DNA of 24,327 nucleotides from Bacillota bacterium. Lineage in GTDB: Bacteria; Bacillota; Clostridia; Peptostreptococcales; Anaerovoracaceae. The translations under genes and the position numbers were made by a program. The notes under the pieces were generated by a model, which was not told where the DNA came from, did no database searches, and saw nothing but the letters and a program-made list of their open reading frames with translations. Below, in pieces: positions 1 to 6,701 of the stretch. Within the stretch, counting starts at the first letter, position 1, and each line of letters begins with the position of its first letter. The stretch covers positions 1-24,327 of the forward strand of contig JAQXSU010000127.1 of the NCBI GenBank assembly GCA_029219125.1, given 5' to 3'.

Positions 1-59
1 CACCACTATACCACAAATTTGGCTGGGCTGCAATGAAAAAGATGACTGAAAATAAATGA
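1..59 (+). CDS. C-terminal end of an unidentified protein (partial)
   Basis: Frame 3 is open from the window edge to TGA at 57-59 and encodes a tail ending LYHKFGWAAMKKMTENK. The aromatic, Gly-Trp and lysine-rich ending resembles the last strand of GNAT-type acetyltransferases, but 18 residues are far too few to assign a family. It lies 40 bp before the next gene on the same strand, so the two may be co-transcribed. The other two forward frames also stop within the first 50 bases, so the frame choice is itself an inference. Confidence 0.35.
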   Translation, partial: PLYHKFGWAAMKKMTENK

Positions 60-99
60 AAGAAATAGATTATCAGAAGAGACAGTAGGAGGTGAGACA

Positions 100-828
100 A
101 TGGCTAGAGGATACACGAGAACTGAGATTCTGGAAAAAATCGAAGCATCGGCTAGGGACATGGCGACCTTCTATCAGCAGGATTTCGTGAACTACCGCGG
201 GTGCACTCTGGACACCGGAGAATTCTATACGGAAGTCGCCGCAGAATGGTGCTGCAGTCATCTGGATCTGCTTGACGCCATCCCGCAGATTACCCGGGAG
301 ACCTCCTATAAAACGCCGGGACATGATGGCACGTACGATCCCGCTTCCTGCCGCGAAGAGGAGATCACGGCCATGCAGATGTACCGGTACTGTGCGGACG
401 GCGGCAGCTACGACGGAATAGGAAAGATCATCGATTATCAGACACCGCTGAAGAACCGGAGAACGGACACGGCGGGAAAGATCGACCTGCTCGCCTATGA
501 CGGGTCCTGCCTGCGGATTTTGGAAATGAAAAAGGCGGACAGCCAGGAAACCATGCTTCGGTGCGTGCTGGAAGGCTTCACCTATCGGAAGACCGTCGAC
601 GGGGAAAAGCTTCTGCGTGATTTTGAACTTCCGGCGGATACGAAAATCGAAGCCTGCCCCTTTGTCTTCGCGGGAAGCGGCCCGTATCTCGAATTGTGCG
701 AAGAACGCCCGCACCTCAGAAAGCTGATGGACATGCTGCACAGCAGGGCTTTTCTGATTCGAAAGACGGAGGACGGGTTTGCTGTTTCGGCGGAGGCGGT
801 GTGCCGGTGCGGGAAGGCGGAACGGTGA
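100..828 (+). CDS. PD-(D/E)XK nuclease-like protein
   Basis: A 242-residue soluble protein with no signal peptide. The strand-turn-strand around residues 127-145 holds the core of the PD-(D/E)XK nuclease fold: D129 in KIDLLAYDG, then E142-x-K144 in RILEMKKAD. An upstream helix with E87-E89 could supply the extra acidic residue many members use. The following helix (ETMLRCVLEGFTYRKTV) also fits the fold. A very strong AGGAGGTGA site at 87-95 sits just before ATG 100 and fixes the start. The next gene begins 4 bases after the stop, so the two are almost certainly translated from one message. The catalytic residues appear intact, so nuclease activity is plausible, but substrate and role (repair, restriction, RNA processing) cannot be read from the sequence. 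The fold call is my motif reading and not a database hit. Confidence 0.6.
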   Translation: MARGYTRTEILEKIEASARDMATFYQQDFVNYRGCTLDTGEFYTEVAAEWCCSHLDLLDAIPQITRETSYKTPGHDGTYDPASCREEEITAMQMYRYCADGGSYDGIGKIIDYQTPLKNRRTDTAGKIDLLAYDGSCLRILEMKKADSQETMLRCVLEGFTYRKTVDGEKLLRDFELPADTKIEACPFVFAGSGPYLELCEERPHLRKLMDMLHSRAFLIRKTEDGFAVSAEAVCRCGKAER

Positions 829-832
829 AACT

Positions 833-2041
833 ATGAAAATTACGATCCATCGCGGACAGAATCAGATTGGCGGAAATATCATCGAAATTGCGGCGGGAAA
901 AACCCGGCTGTTTTTTGACGTGGGGATAAATCTGGACGACAGTGCCGGGGACGCCTTCCCGCCGGTGGAGGGTCTGTTTGCGGGAGAAAAAAACTGCGGC
1001 GGCGTGCTGATTTCCCACTATCATTCGGACCACATGGGGCTGCTGGAAATGGTTTTGCCGGGAATTCCCGTGTACATGGGCGAGAAGGCTTATAAAGTAT
1101 TCGAGGCAGCCGCTTCCTGGCGGGGGCAGGAGGCAGGTTTTCAGCCGCGGTTTTTTGAGGCAGAGAAACGCTTTGAGATCGACGGGATTGCTGTCACGCC
1201 GTTTTTATGCGACCATTCTTCCTTCGATTCCTATATGTTTCTGGTGGAAGCAGAGGGGCGGAGGGTCCTGTATACCGGGGATTTTCGCGCCAACGGGCGT
1301 CCGGATTTTGATGCACTCCTGGAAAAGCTCCCACGCGTGGACTGTCTCATTACAGAAGGTACGACGCTGAGCAGGGATATGCAGACGGCAAACCTTGAGG
1401 AAGAGCAGCTGGAGGAGATTGCGGTGAATTATCTCGCAAAACATGTCGGCCCGGCTTTTGTTCTCATGTCTGCCATGAATGTGGAGCGGGTGATGACGGC
1501 GTATCATATGGCACAGAGGACCGGCAGAATCTTTCTCGAAGATATCTATACTGCAAATGTTGCCGCAGCGGCCGGAACGCCGGCGCCGGAGCCGGGAAAA
1601 GATCCTGGGATTCGGGTGTTTACCACGGGCGGGGACAGACAGTATCAGCAGCTGCAGAAATATGAGCGGGTCAAAATCGGCAGGGAAGCCATAGCAAAAA
1701 CGCCTTTCGTCATGTGCGTCCGTTCGTCTGTGAAAAATTATCTGAATAAGCTGTCAGAGCAGATGTCCTTTGAAGACGGCGTGCTGTTTTACGGCATGTG
1801 GAAGGGCTACATGGAGCAGCCTGCCATGAAGGAATTCCTGGATTTCATGGAGGAAAAAGGCGTGAAACTCCACATGCTCCATACCAGCGGTCATGCTGAT
1901 GCAGTGACGATCGACCGGCTTGTCCGGGCCGTCCGCCCCGGCATGATCATCCCGGTCCACACAGAGAATGCACAGTGGTTTATACGTTACAGCCCGGAAC
2001 AGACTGTGATTTCAGAAGTGAATGAAGTGGAGATAAGGTGA
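833..2041 (+). CDS. MBL-fold metallo-hydrolase, beta-CASP/RNase J-like
   Basis: A 402-residue metallo-beta-lactamase-fold hydrolase. The zinc-binding motif SHYHSDH (H62, H64, D66, H67) is intact. Further metal-ligand segments are FLCDHSSFDS, VLYTGDFRANG and the C-terminal HTSGHA...IPVHTEN, which is typical of beta-CASP nucleases related to RNase J. The protein is shorter than RNase J (about 550 residues) and lacks its C-terminal domain. I chose ATG 833 because the protein then begins with the usual strand MKITIHRGQNQIGG; an upstream in-frame ATG at 779 would add a basic 18-residue extension inside the preceding gene. Its tight linkage to the PD-(D/E)XK-like gene suggests a joint role in nucleic acid processing. 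That role is inferred; other MBL hydrolases of this shape have unknown substrates. Confidence 0.75.
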   Translation: MKITIHRGQNQIGGNIIEIAAGKTRLFFDVGINLDDSAGDAFPPVEGLFAGEKNCGGVLISHYHSDHMGLLEMVLPGIPVYMGEKAYKVFEAAASWRGQEAGFQPRFFEAEKRFEIDGIAVTPFLCDHSSFDSYMFLVEAEGRRVLYTGDFRANGRPDFDALLEKLPRVDCLITEGTTLSRDMQTANLEEEQLEEIAVNYLAKHVGPAFVLMSAMNVERVMTAYHMAQRTGRIFLEDIYTANVAAAAGTPAPEPGKDPGIRVFTTGGDRQYQQLQKYERVKIGREAIAKTPFVMCVRSSVKNYLNKLSEQMSFEDGVLFYGMWKGYMEQPAMKEFLDFMEEKGVKLHMLHTSGHADAVTIDRLVRAVRPGMIIPVHTENAQWFIRYSPEQTVISEVNEVEIR

Positions 2042-2103
2042 GCACCGAACACTGTCCGAATGGAAGGTTTCGACAGAGCGAATGTGATTATGCAAGCTGT
2101 AAA

Positions 2104-2131
2104 TTGACAAATCTGCGGATTATGATAAAAT
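2104..2131 (+). promoter_or_regulatory. Promoter of the diguanylate cyclase gene
   Basis: TTGACA at 2104-2109, a 16-bp spacer, and TAAAAT at 2126-2131 preceded by TGA (extended -10). This is a consensus-like housekeeping sigma promoter. It lies 57 bp before the start codon at 2189 and separates this gene from the upstream pair. Confidence 0.75.
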
Positions 2132-2188
2132 AGATAAAACAGCGCGGTGCACTGAGATTTTTAGAAGTGTGTGAGGTCAGGTGACACT

Positions 2189-3889
2189 ATGAAACGAAAA
2201 TGGAAGAGCGTCACCATTCTGATTGTGGCTGCAGTTCTTTTTGTTGCTGTCATACAGATGGGAAAGGGATACGAAGTGTATTCCGGCGAGAATAAGATTT
2301 CTCAGGAAAACAACTGGACACTGGAGTCTGATCATGGTGAAAAGACCCCGGTGCAGTTGCCGTACGCTTATTCCGGAGAAGAGCGGAAAGTATACCGGTT
2401 TTCTTCCATCCTGACCTGTGTTCCCGAAGAAGACACTAATTTCTGTGCTTTTTTTAATCTCAACCATTCCTTCTTCCGTGTCTATCTGGATGGTGAGGAG
2501 ATTTATCATTATACGGAAAGCGATGTTCCCCAGAGCAGCCATTCGCCGGGGAATGCCTGCGTTGCGGTGCCGCTTCCGCAGGACTGTACCGGGAAACAAT
2601 TTGTCCTTGAGGTCTGGTCCGTACTGGACGAGCATACCAGCTGCTGGCTCAGCCTGCCGGAATTCGGAGATTACGACACGTATATGCGGTGCTCCTTCCT
2701 TCTGGGACTTCCCCAGGGGATTCTGGCACTGCTGTTCTGCGCATTTGGGATTCTGCTTATCGGAATCGGTTTCTTCGTCAGCAGAACCCGGTCGTCCAAT
2801 CGTGCGGGATATCTGGGGCTTTTTTCTGTACTGTTCGGGATGTACTCTCTGACAGAAAATACATATCTGATGTTTCTCATCGGGAATCCATATCCGGTTT
2901 ACCTTTTGAACTTCATTCTCTTTGCGGCATTCCCGCTGCCGCTGCTCCACTTCCTGCAGGACTTCACGAAAGAAAAATTCTGGAAATGGTATCGTATCGT
3001 GGCATTGATCGGAAATTTGAATTTTCTGATTCAGTGTGTGCTTCATTTTGCGGATCTCATGGATTTCCGGGAAATGCTTCCGGTAACTCACGGTGTGGTG
3101 GTGGTCTGCGTGGTGCTGGTGATTGTGACCCTGCTTCTGACCGACACAGGGCAAAATCCGCAGAAGCGGCAGGTACTGCTGAGCTTTATTCCTGTGGGAG
3201 TCGGAATGCTGATTGATCTGGTCAATTACTATTCCCATATCCTTCCGACGGAAAGTGCCACCTTTTTCTCACAGATCGGAATCGTTATTTTCACGTTCAT
3301 TCACCTGTGGGGTATCATCGCGGATATTTTCCACACGTATCGTGCAGGAATCGAGCAGATGTTCTATAAACAGATGGCATTTAAGGATAGTCTGACGGGA
3401 CTGTCCAACCGTGCTGCATTTAAGGCAAGCTCTGATGTGATCAACAATCACCGGGAGAAATACAAGCAAGTACTCTGCTTCTGTGCAGATATCGATGATC
3501 TGAAGCGGGTGAATGATGAGCTGGGTCATGCAGCAGGCGATGAGCTGATCTGCAGAGTCGCAGATTGCCTAAGGGAAGCCTATGGCACCTACGGAACGGT
3601 TTACCGCATCGGCGGCGACGAGTTCACCGGTCTTCTGCATGATCTTTCAGTACAGGAGGCAGAGGCACTTGCGGAGAAAATGTATGCGGAAATGCAAAGA
3701 ACCACATCGATGGGTGCACTGGTTCATTTTTCCATTGGATTTTCAATGATGACCCGAAGAGACCGGGATGTGTCAGAGGCAATGAAGCGTGCGGACCAGG
3801 AAATGTACGAGGAAAAAAGACGAAAAAAACAGCAGGAATTGCAGTTTGAAATCGATCTGAATCCGAAACCGGAATCCGATCGTGAATGA
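2189..3889 (+). CDS. Membrane diguanylate cyclase (GGDEF domain)
   Basis: A 566-residue protein predicted to make cyclic di-GMP from two GTP. Order of parts: an N-terminal membrane anchor (about 7-24), an extracytoplasmic region (about 25-168) whose layout recalls 7TMR-DISM sensor domains, a block of about seven membrane segments (about 170-385), and a C-terminal GGDEF domain starting at DSLTGLSNRAAF (400-411). The active-site motif GGDEF is intact at 475-479, and the nucleotide/metal segment ADIDDLKRVND is present. There is no RxxD five residues before GGDEF, so the usual product-inhibition I-site is missing. ATG 2189 was preferred to GTG 2171 because AGGTGA lies 4 bases before it. The gene has its own promoter and terminator, so it is monocistronic. 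Signal sensed: unknown. Confidence 0.85.
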   Translation: MKRKWKSVTILIVAAVLFVAVIQMGKGYEVYSGENKISQENNWTLESDHGEKTPVQLPYAYSGEERKVYRFSSILTCVPEEDTNFCAFFNLNHSFFRVYLDGEEIYHYTESDVPQSSHSPGNACVAVPLPQDCTGKQFVLEVWSVLDEHTSCWLSLPEFGDYDTYMRCSFLLGLPQGILALLFCAFGILLIGIGFFVSRTRSSNRAGYLGLFSVLFGMYSLTENTYLMFLIGNPYPVYLLNFILFAAFPLPLLHFLQDFTKEKFWKWYRIVALIGNLNFLIQCVLHFADLMDFREMLPVTHGVVVVCVVLVIVTLLLTDTGQNPQKRQVLLSFIPVGVGMLIDLVNYYSHILPTESATFFSQIGIVIFTFIHLWGIIADIFHTYRAGIEQMFYKQMAFKDSLTGLSNRAAFKASSDVINNHREKYKQVLCFCADIDDLKRVNDELGHAAGDELICRVADCLREAYGTYGTVYRIGGDEFTGLLHDLSVQEAEALAEKMYAEMQRTTSMGALVHFSIGFSMMTRRDRDVSEAMKRADQEMYEEKRRKKQQELQFEIDLNPKPESDRE

Positions 3890-3895
3890 GAGAAA

Positions 3896-3935
3896 AACGC
3901 CTGATGGGAGAAGTACCGTCAGGCGTTCTTTTTTT
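3896..3935. terminator. Bidirectional intrinsic terminator between convergent genes
   Basis: A perfect 9-bp stem, AACGCCTGA (3896-3904) with TCAGGCGTT (3919-3927), is followed by CTTTTTTTT on the plus strand. Read from the minus strand the same hairpin is followed by TTTTT, so it can end both the cyclase gene and the convergent kinase gene. Confidence 0.85.
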
Positions 3936-3976
3936 AACTCAAATTTTGACTGCGGTTTACACGGCGGAGGTATGCG

Positions 3977-4930
3977 CTATCGGAGTACCGTCGGAATACT
4001 GCTGATTGCTTCATCGAATTCATCTTGGCTGAGCAGGGCGCCCTTTACGGAAACGATTTTCGCAGAAACGGCATTGGCTGCGGTCAGGGCTTCAGACAGT
4101 GATAAACCTCTGGCCAGGCAGGCCATGACGGCGCCGCAGTGTCCGTCGCCGGCACCGATGGTATCTTCCACATGGGATACCGGAAAAGGAGGGACGCAGG
4201 CTATGCCGCTGTCTGTTTCGCTGTCTTTCTCGGAAGGAAAGAAGCAGGCGCCATCTGCCCCCTTCGTAATGATGACGGTATTTTTTGTCTGCACAAACAG
4301 AGTTTTCGCGGCATCTTCCACCTCCGGGCAGCCGGTATAGCTGCAGATTTCGTCCCGGTTGAGATGGAGAACAGGGTGCAGCGCAAAGATTCGATCCATG
4401 AGGGCCGGATCAATCAGGTTCAATCGCGGCCCAGGTGCGAAGAACACCGGCAGGCCGGACCGCTCCAGGAAATCCACGATGGTGCTTCCGGTCTTTTCTT
4501 CGATCTCCAGACCGCAGATATATGCGGCGCTGTATTCCGACGGATCAAGGCGGTCAAACCATTCCTTTTCAAACAGATACTCCGCACCGTGATCCACCAC
4601 AAAGGTCCTCTCCCCGGATGCTTCCACGAAACAGTAGCAGCAGCCGTTTGCCCTGTCAGGCACAGAAATGGGAGATTCCATCCCTTTGACCGTCAGCTCT
4701 TTTCTCACGAAATCAGCATAGAGTCCGGTTCCCACCGGTGAAAACAGGGTGAAGGGAACATCGAAATGGCGGAGCATATCGGCCACATTATGGGCACAGC
4801 CGCCCAGAGACATGGACTGGGACTTTACATGGACGTCTTCTGCCGTGACAGGCAGCCGGTCCAGTTCGATAATTATGTCGGCCACCGTGGAGCCGATGAC
4901 CAGGATTTTTTTCATTGCAGACTTTTTCAT
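3977..4930 (-). CDS. PfkB/ribokinase-family carbohydrate or nucleoside kinase
   Basis: A 317-residue cytoplasmic kinase expected to phosphorylate a hydroxymethyl group of a sugar or nucleoside with ATP. It has the N-terminal strand ILVIGSTVADII, the family glycine motif SLGGCAHNVADML (41-53), and the C-terminal signature DTIGAGDGHCGAVMACL, with anion-hole GAGD at 259-262 and D262 as expected catalytic base. Length is normal for the family. The start at 4930 is supported by GGAGG eight bases upstream; a second in-frame ATG lies five codons later. It has its own divergent promoter, and the convergent terminator lies beyond its stop. Nothing in the sequence fixes the substrate: ribokinase-like, pseudouridine kinase-like and other sugar kinases are all possible. 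The nucleoside importer in this window is more than 13 kb away, so a link is only speculative. Confidence 0.8.
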   Translation of the reverse strand: MKKSAMKKILVIGSTVADIIIELDRLPVTAEDVHVKSQSMSLGGCAHNVADMLRHFDVPFTLFSPVGTGLYADFVRKELTVKGMESPISVPDRANGCCYCFVEASGERTFVVDHGAEYLFEKEWFDRLDPSEYSAAYICGLEIEEKTGSTIVDFLERSGLPVFFAPGPRLNLIDPALMDRIFALHPVLHLNRDEICSYTGCPEVEDAAKTLFVQTKNTVIITKGADGACFFPSEKDSETDSGIACVPPFPVSHVEDTIGAGDGHCGAVMACLARGLSLSEALTAANAVSAKIVSVKGALLSQDEFDEAISSIPTVLR

Positions 4931-4959
4931 TGCAGTTTCCTCCGTTTTGCTCTGCTAAT

Positions 4960-4988
4960 ATATTACTAAATGATTCCCTCCTGTGCAA
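4960..4988 (-). promoter_or_regulatory. Promoter of the PfkB-family kinase gene
   Basis: On the minus strand TTGCAC (4983-4988), a 17-bp spacer and TAATAT (4960-4965). It stands back to back with the promoter of the cca-type gene, whose -35 box begins only 3 bases away, so the two polymerase sites may compete. Confidence 0.65.
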
Positions 4989-4990
4989 CA

Positions 4991-5019
4991 TTGCCTTTTC
5001 TTTTTTTCCGTGATACAAT
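4991..5019 (+). promoter_or_regulatory. Promoter of the tRNA nucleotidyltransferase gene
   Basis: TTGCCT (4991-4996), a 17-bp spacer and TACAAT (5014-5019), with TGA directly before it giving an extended -10. It precedes the GTG start at 5080. Confidence 0.7.
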
Positions 5020-5079
5020 GCAGAAAAAGATGCAAAATAACGGATAGTATATCTGATTTAAAAAGGAAAGTCAAGAAAC

Positions 5080-6570
5080 GTGGAAAACAAAGATTTCATT
5101 ATGGCCCGCACCATCGCAGAAGCGGTGGGGAGGCTGGGCGGCCGCACGTTTTTCGTAGGCGGTTATGTCCGTGACCATCTGATGACGGAGGGTCAGGCAG
5201 GGCAGACCGGAGCGGAAGAAGCAGTCGGGGCATATTCTGCCGGCGCTGCCGGCACAACGGAATACAAACACATGAACAAGGGATCCGGTATCGACATCGA
5301 TATCGAGATCCACGGAATCCTGCCGGAGCAGCTGGAACAGATTCTGGACGATCTGGGCGGACACACCGAAATGGGGAAAAGCTTCGGCATTTACGGGCTG
5401 AAGGGATGCAGCCTGGATATCGCCATGCCGCGAAAGGAGACCGCTACCGGCCGGGGACACCGGGATTTTCAGGTTTACGTGGATCCTTTCCTGGGGCCGG
5501 CGAAGGCGGCCCGGCGGCGGGATTTCACGGTCAACGCCATGATGGAGGATGTGCTGACCGGCGAGATTGTGGATCCATATGGCGGGCAGCAGGATCTGGA
5601 AAGCGGCATTCTGCGCCATGTGGACAGCAGCTCCTTTATTGAGGATCCGCTGCGGGTGCTGCGGGCGGCGCAGTTTGCGGCCCGGTTCGGCTTCACGGTG
5701 GCACCGGAAACCGCGGAATTATGCAGAACCATGGATCTGACGGCGCTGCCTGCGGAGCGGGTTTTCGGAGAACTGGAAAAGGCTCTTCGGAAGGCGGACC
5801 GGCCGTCGGTGTTCTTTCAGGTTCTGCGGGGGATGAACCAGCTTTCGGACTGGTTTCCGGAGATTTCTGCGCTCATGGGCGTGGAGCAGAGCCCGGTGCA
5901 CCACCCGGAGGGGGATGTGTGGAATCATACCATGCTGGTACTGGATCAGGCGGCGCGTCTTTGTCACGGGGCAAAATATGCCGGCTCGGCCCTTTCGCCA
6001 TCGTCGGCCCTCGGTTTCATGCTGGCTGCCCTCTGCCACGACGTGGGCAAGGCAGTGACCACGGCGGCAGGGGAGGATGGCAGAATCCATGCCTTAGGCC
6101 ATGAGACGAAGGGCATCGAAATCGCACAAGAATTAATGGACCGGATCACGGGAAACAAGAAGCTGACGACCTATGTGAAGAATATGGTCTGGCTTCATAT
6201 GAAGCCCAATATGGCTGCCGGCGCCCAGTCGAAGAAAAAATCCACCAACAGGATGTTCGACCAGTCGGCCGATCCGGAGGGACTGCTGCTGCTGGCCAGG
6301 GCGGACAACCTGGGGAGGACCGGCGCCGTGATCAATGAAGAATATGAAGCGTTTCTGTATGACCGGCTGTTCTGGTACCGGGAGGTCATGGCCAGGCCGT
6401 ATGTCAAAGGGGAGGATCTGGTGAAAGCCGGCATGAAACCGGGCCCGGCGTTCAAAGAATGTCTGGCTTATGCCCATAAACTGCGCCTGGCCGGCATTCC
6501 GAAAGAAGAAGCACTGCGGCAGACCATGGCATATGGGGCGAGCGGATTTTGCCAAAAAAAGAAACGTTGA
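5080..6570 (+). CDS. cca: CCA-adding-type tRNA nucleotidyltransferase with HD domain
   Basis: A 496-residue class II nucleotidyltransferase that would add or repair the CCA end of tRNAs. Motifs: FVGGYVRD (25-32), the catalytic acidic pair D72/D74 in IDIDIEIHG, LDIAMPR (112-118), RRDFTVNAMM (146-155), and EDPLRVLRAAQFAARFGF (188-205) of the RNA/nucleotide-binding region. A C-terminal HD phosphohydrolase domain has H283 and H320-D321 (LCHDVGK). Unusual is a stretch of about 34 residues rich in Gly, Ala, Glu and Thr (about 35-68) between GGYVRD and the acidic pair; most relatives go nearly straight from one to the other. The start is GTG 5080 with AAGGAAAG upstream; ATG 5101 is a weaker alternative. 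Its 3' end, including the stop codon, lies within the 78-bp repeat left by the downstream insertion sequence, so the reading frame is undamaged. A poly(A) polymerase-like activity cannot be excluded. Confidence 0.85.
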   Translation: MENKDFIMARTIAEAVGRLGGRTFFVGGYVRDHLMTEGQAGQTGAEEAVGAYSAGAAGTTEYKHMNKGSGIDIDIEIHGILPEQLEQILDDLGGHTEMGKSFGIYGLKGCSLDIAMPRKETATGRGHRDFQVYVDPFLGPAKAARRRDFTVNAMMEDVLTGEIVDPYGGQQDLESGILRHVDSSSFIEDPLRVLRAAQFAARFGFTVAPETAELCRTMDLTALPAERVFGELEKALRKADRPSVFFQVLRGMNQLSDWFPEISALMGVEQSPVHHPEGDVWNHTMLVLDQAARLCHGAKYAGSALSPSSALGFMLAALCHDVGKAVTTAAGEDGRIHALGHETKGIEIAQELMDRITGNKKLTTYVKNMVWLHMKPNMAAGAQSKKKSTNRMFDQSADPEGLLLLARADNLGRTGAVINEEYEAFLYDRLFWYREVMARPYVKGEDLVKAGMKPGPAFKECLAYAHKLRLAGIPKEEALRQTMAYGASGFCQKKKR

Positions 6571-6605
6571 GAAACCTTGTCTTTTGTCGAATTAAATGAT
6601 ATAGT
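6528..6605 (+). repeat. 78-bp direct repeat, left copy (likely target-site duplication)
   Basis: Identical base for base to 8566-8643. It holds the last codons and stop of the cca-type gene, then a complete promoter-like sequence (TTGTCT 6577-6582, 17 bp, TGA-TATAGT ending at 6605). This copy is the one joined to the intact cca gene. Sequence similarity ends abruptly where the insertion element begins. Confidence 0.92.
6577..6605 (+). promoter_or_regulatory. Duplicated promoter copy firing into the insertion sequence
   Basis: The left-hand copy of the promoter at 8615-8643: TTGTCT, 17-bp spacer, extended -10 TGATATAGT. It now points into the left end of the insertion sequence, antisense to the transposase. 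The hairpin at 6631-6680 would lie at about the start of its transcript. Confidence 0.55.
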
Positions 6606-6606
6606 T

Positions 6607-6621
6607 CCGTCTTTGACAGTT
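6607..6621 (+). repeat. Left terminal inverted repeat of the insertion sequence
   Basis: CCGTCTTTGACAGTT, matching the right end (8550-8564, reverse complement) at 12 of 15 positions, with ten consecutive identical bases TTTGACAGTT. Confidence 0.8.
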
Positions 6622-6630
6622 GGATAAAAG

Positions 6631-6680
6631 GAAGAAACGCTGAAGTGATTGGCATTACATCATTTCAGCGTTTTGCTTCT
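6631..6680. terminator. Hairpin at the 3' end of the transposase gene
   Basis: A long stem pairs 6631-6649 (GAAGAAACGCTGAAGTGAT) with about 6659-6679 (ATCATTTCAGCGTTTTGCTT), with one bulge and one mismatch. It lies just beyond the transposase stop on the minus strand and could also stop transcription entering the element from the cca side. The T-tracts are short and interrupted, so it may act as insulation as much as termination. Confidence 0.6.
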
Positions 6681-6701
6681 TAAAATCGAAATATGGTAAT
6701 T

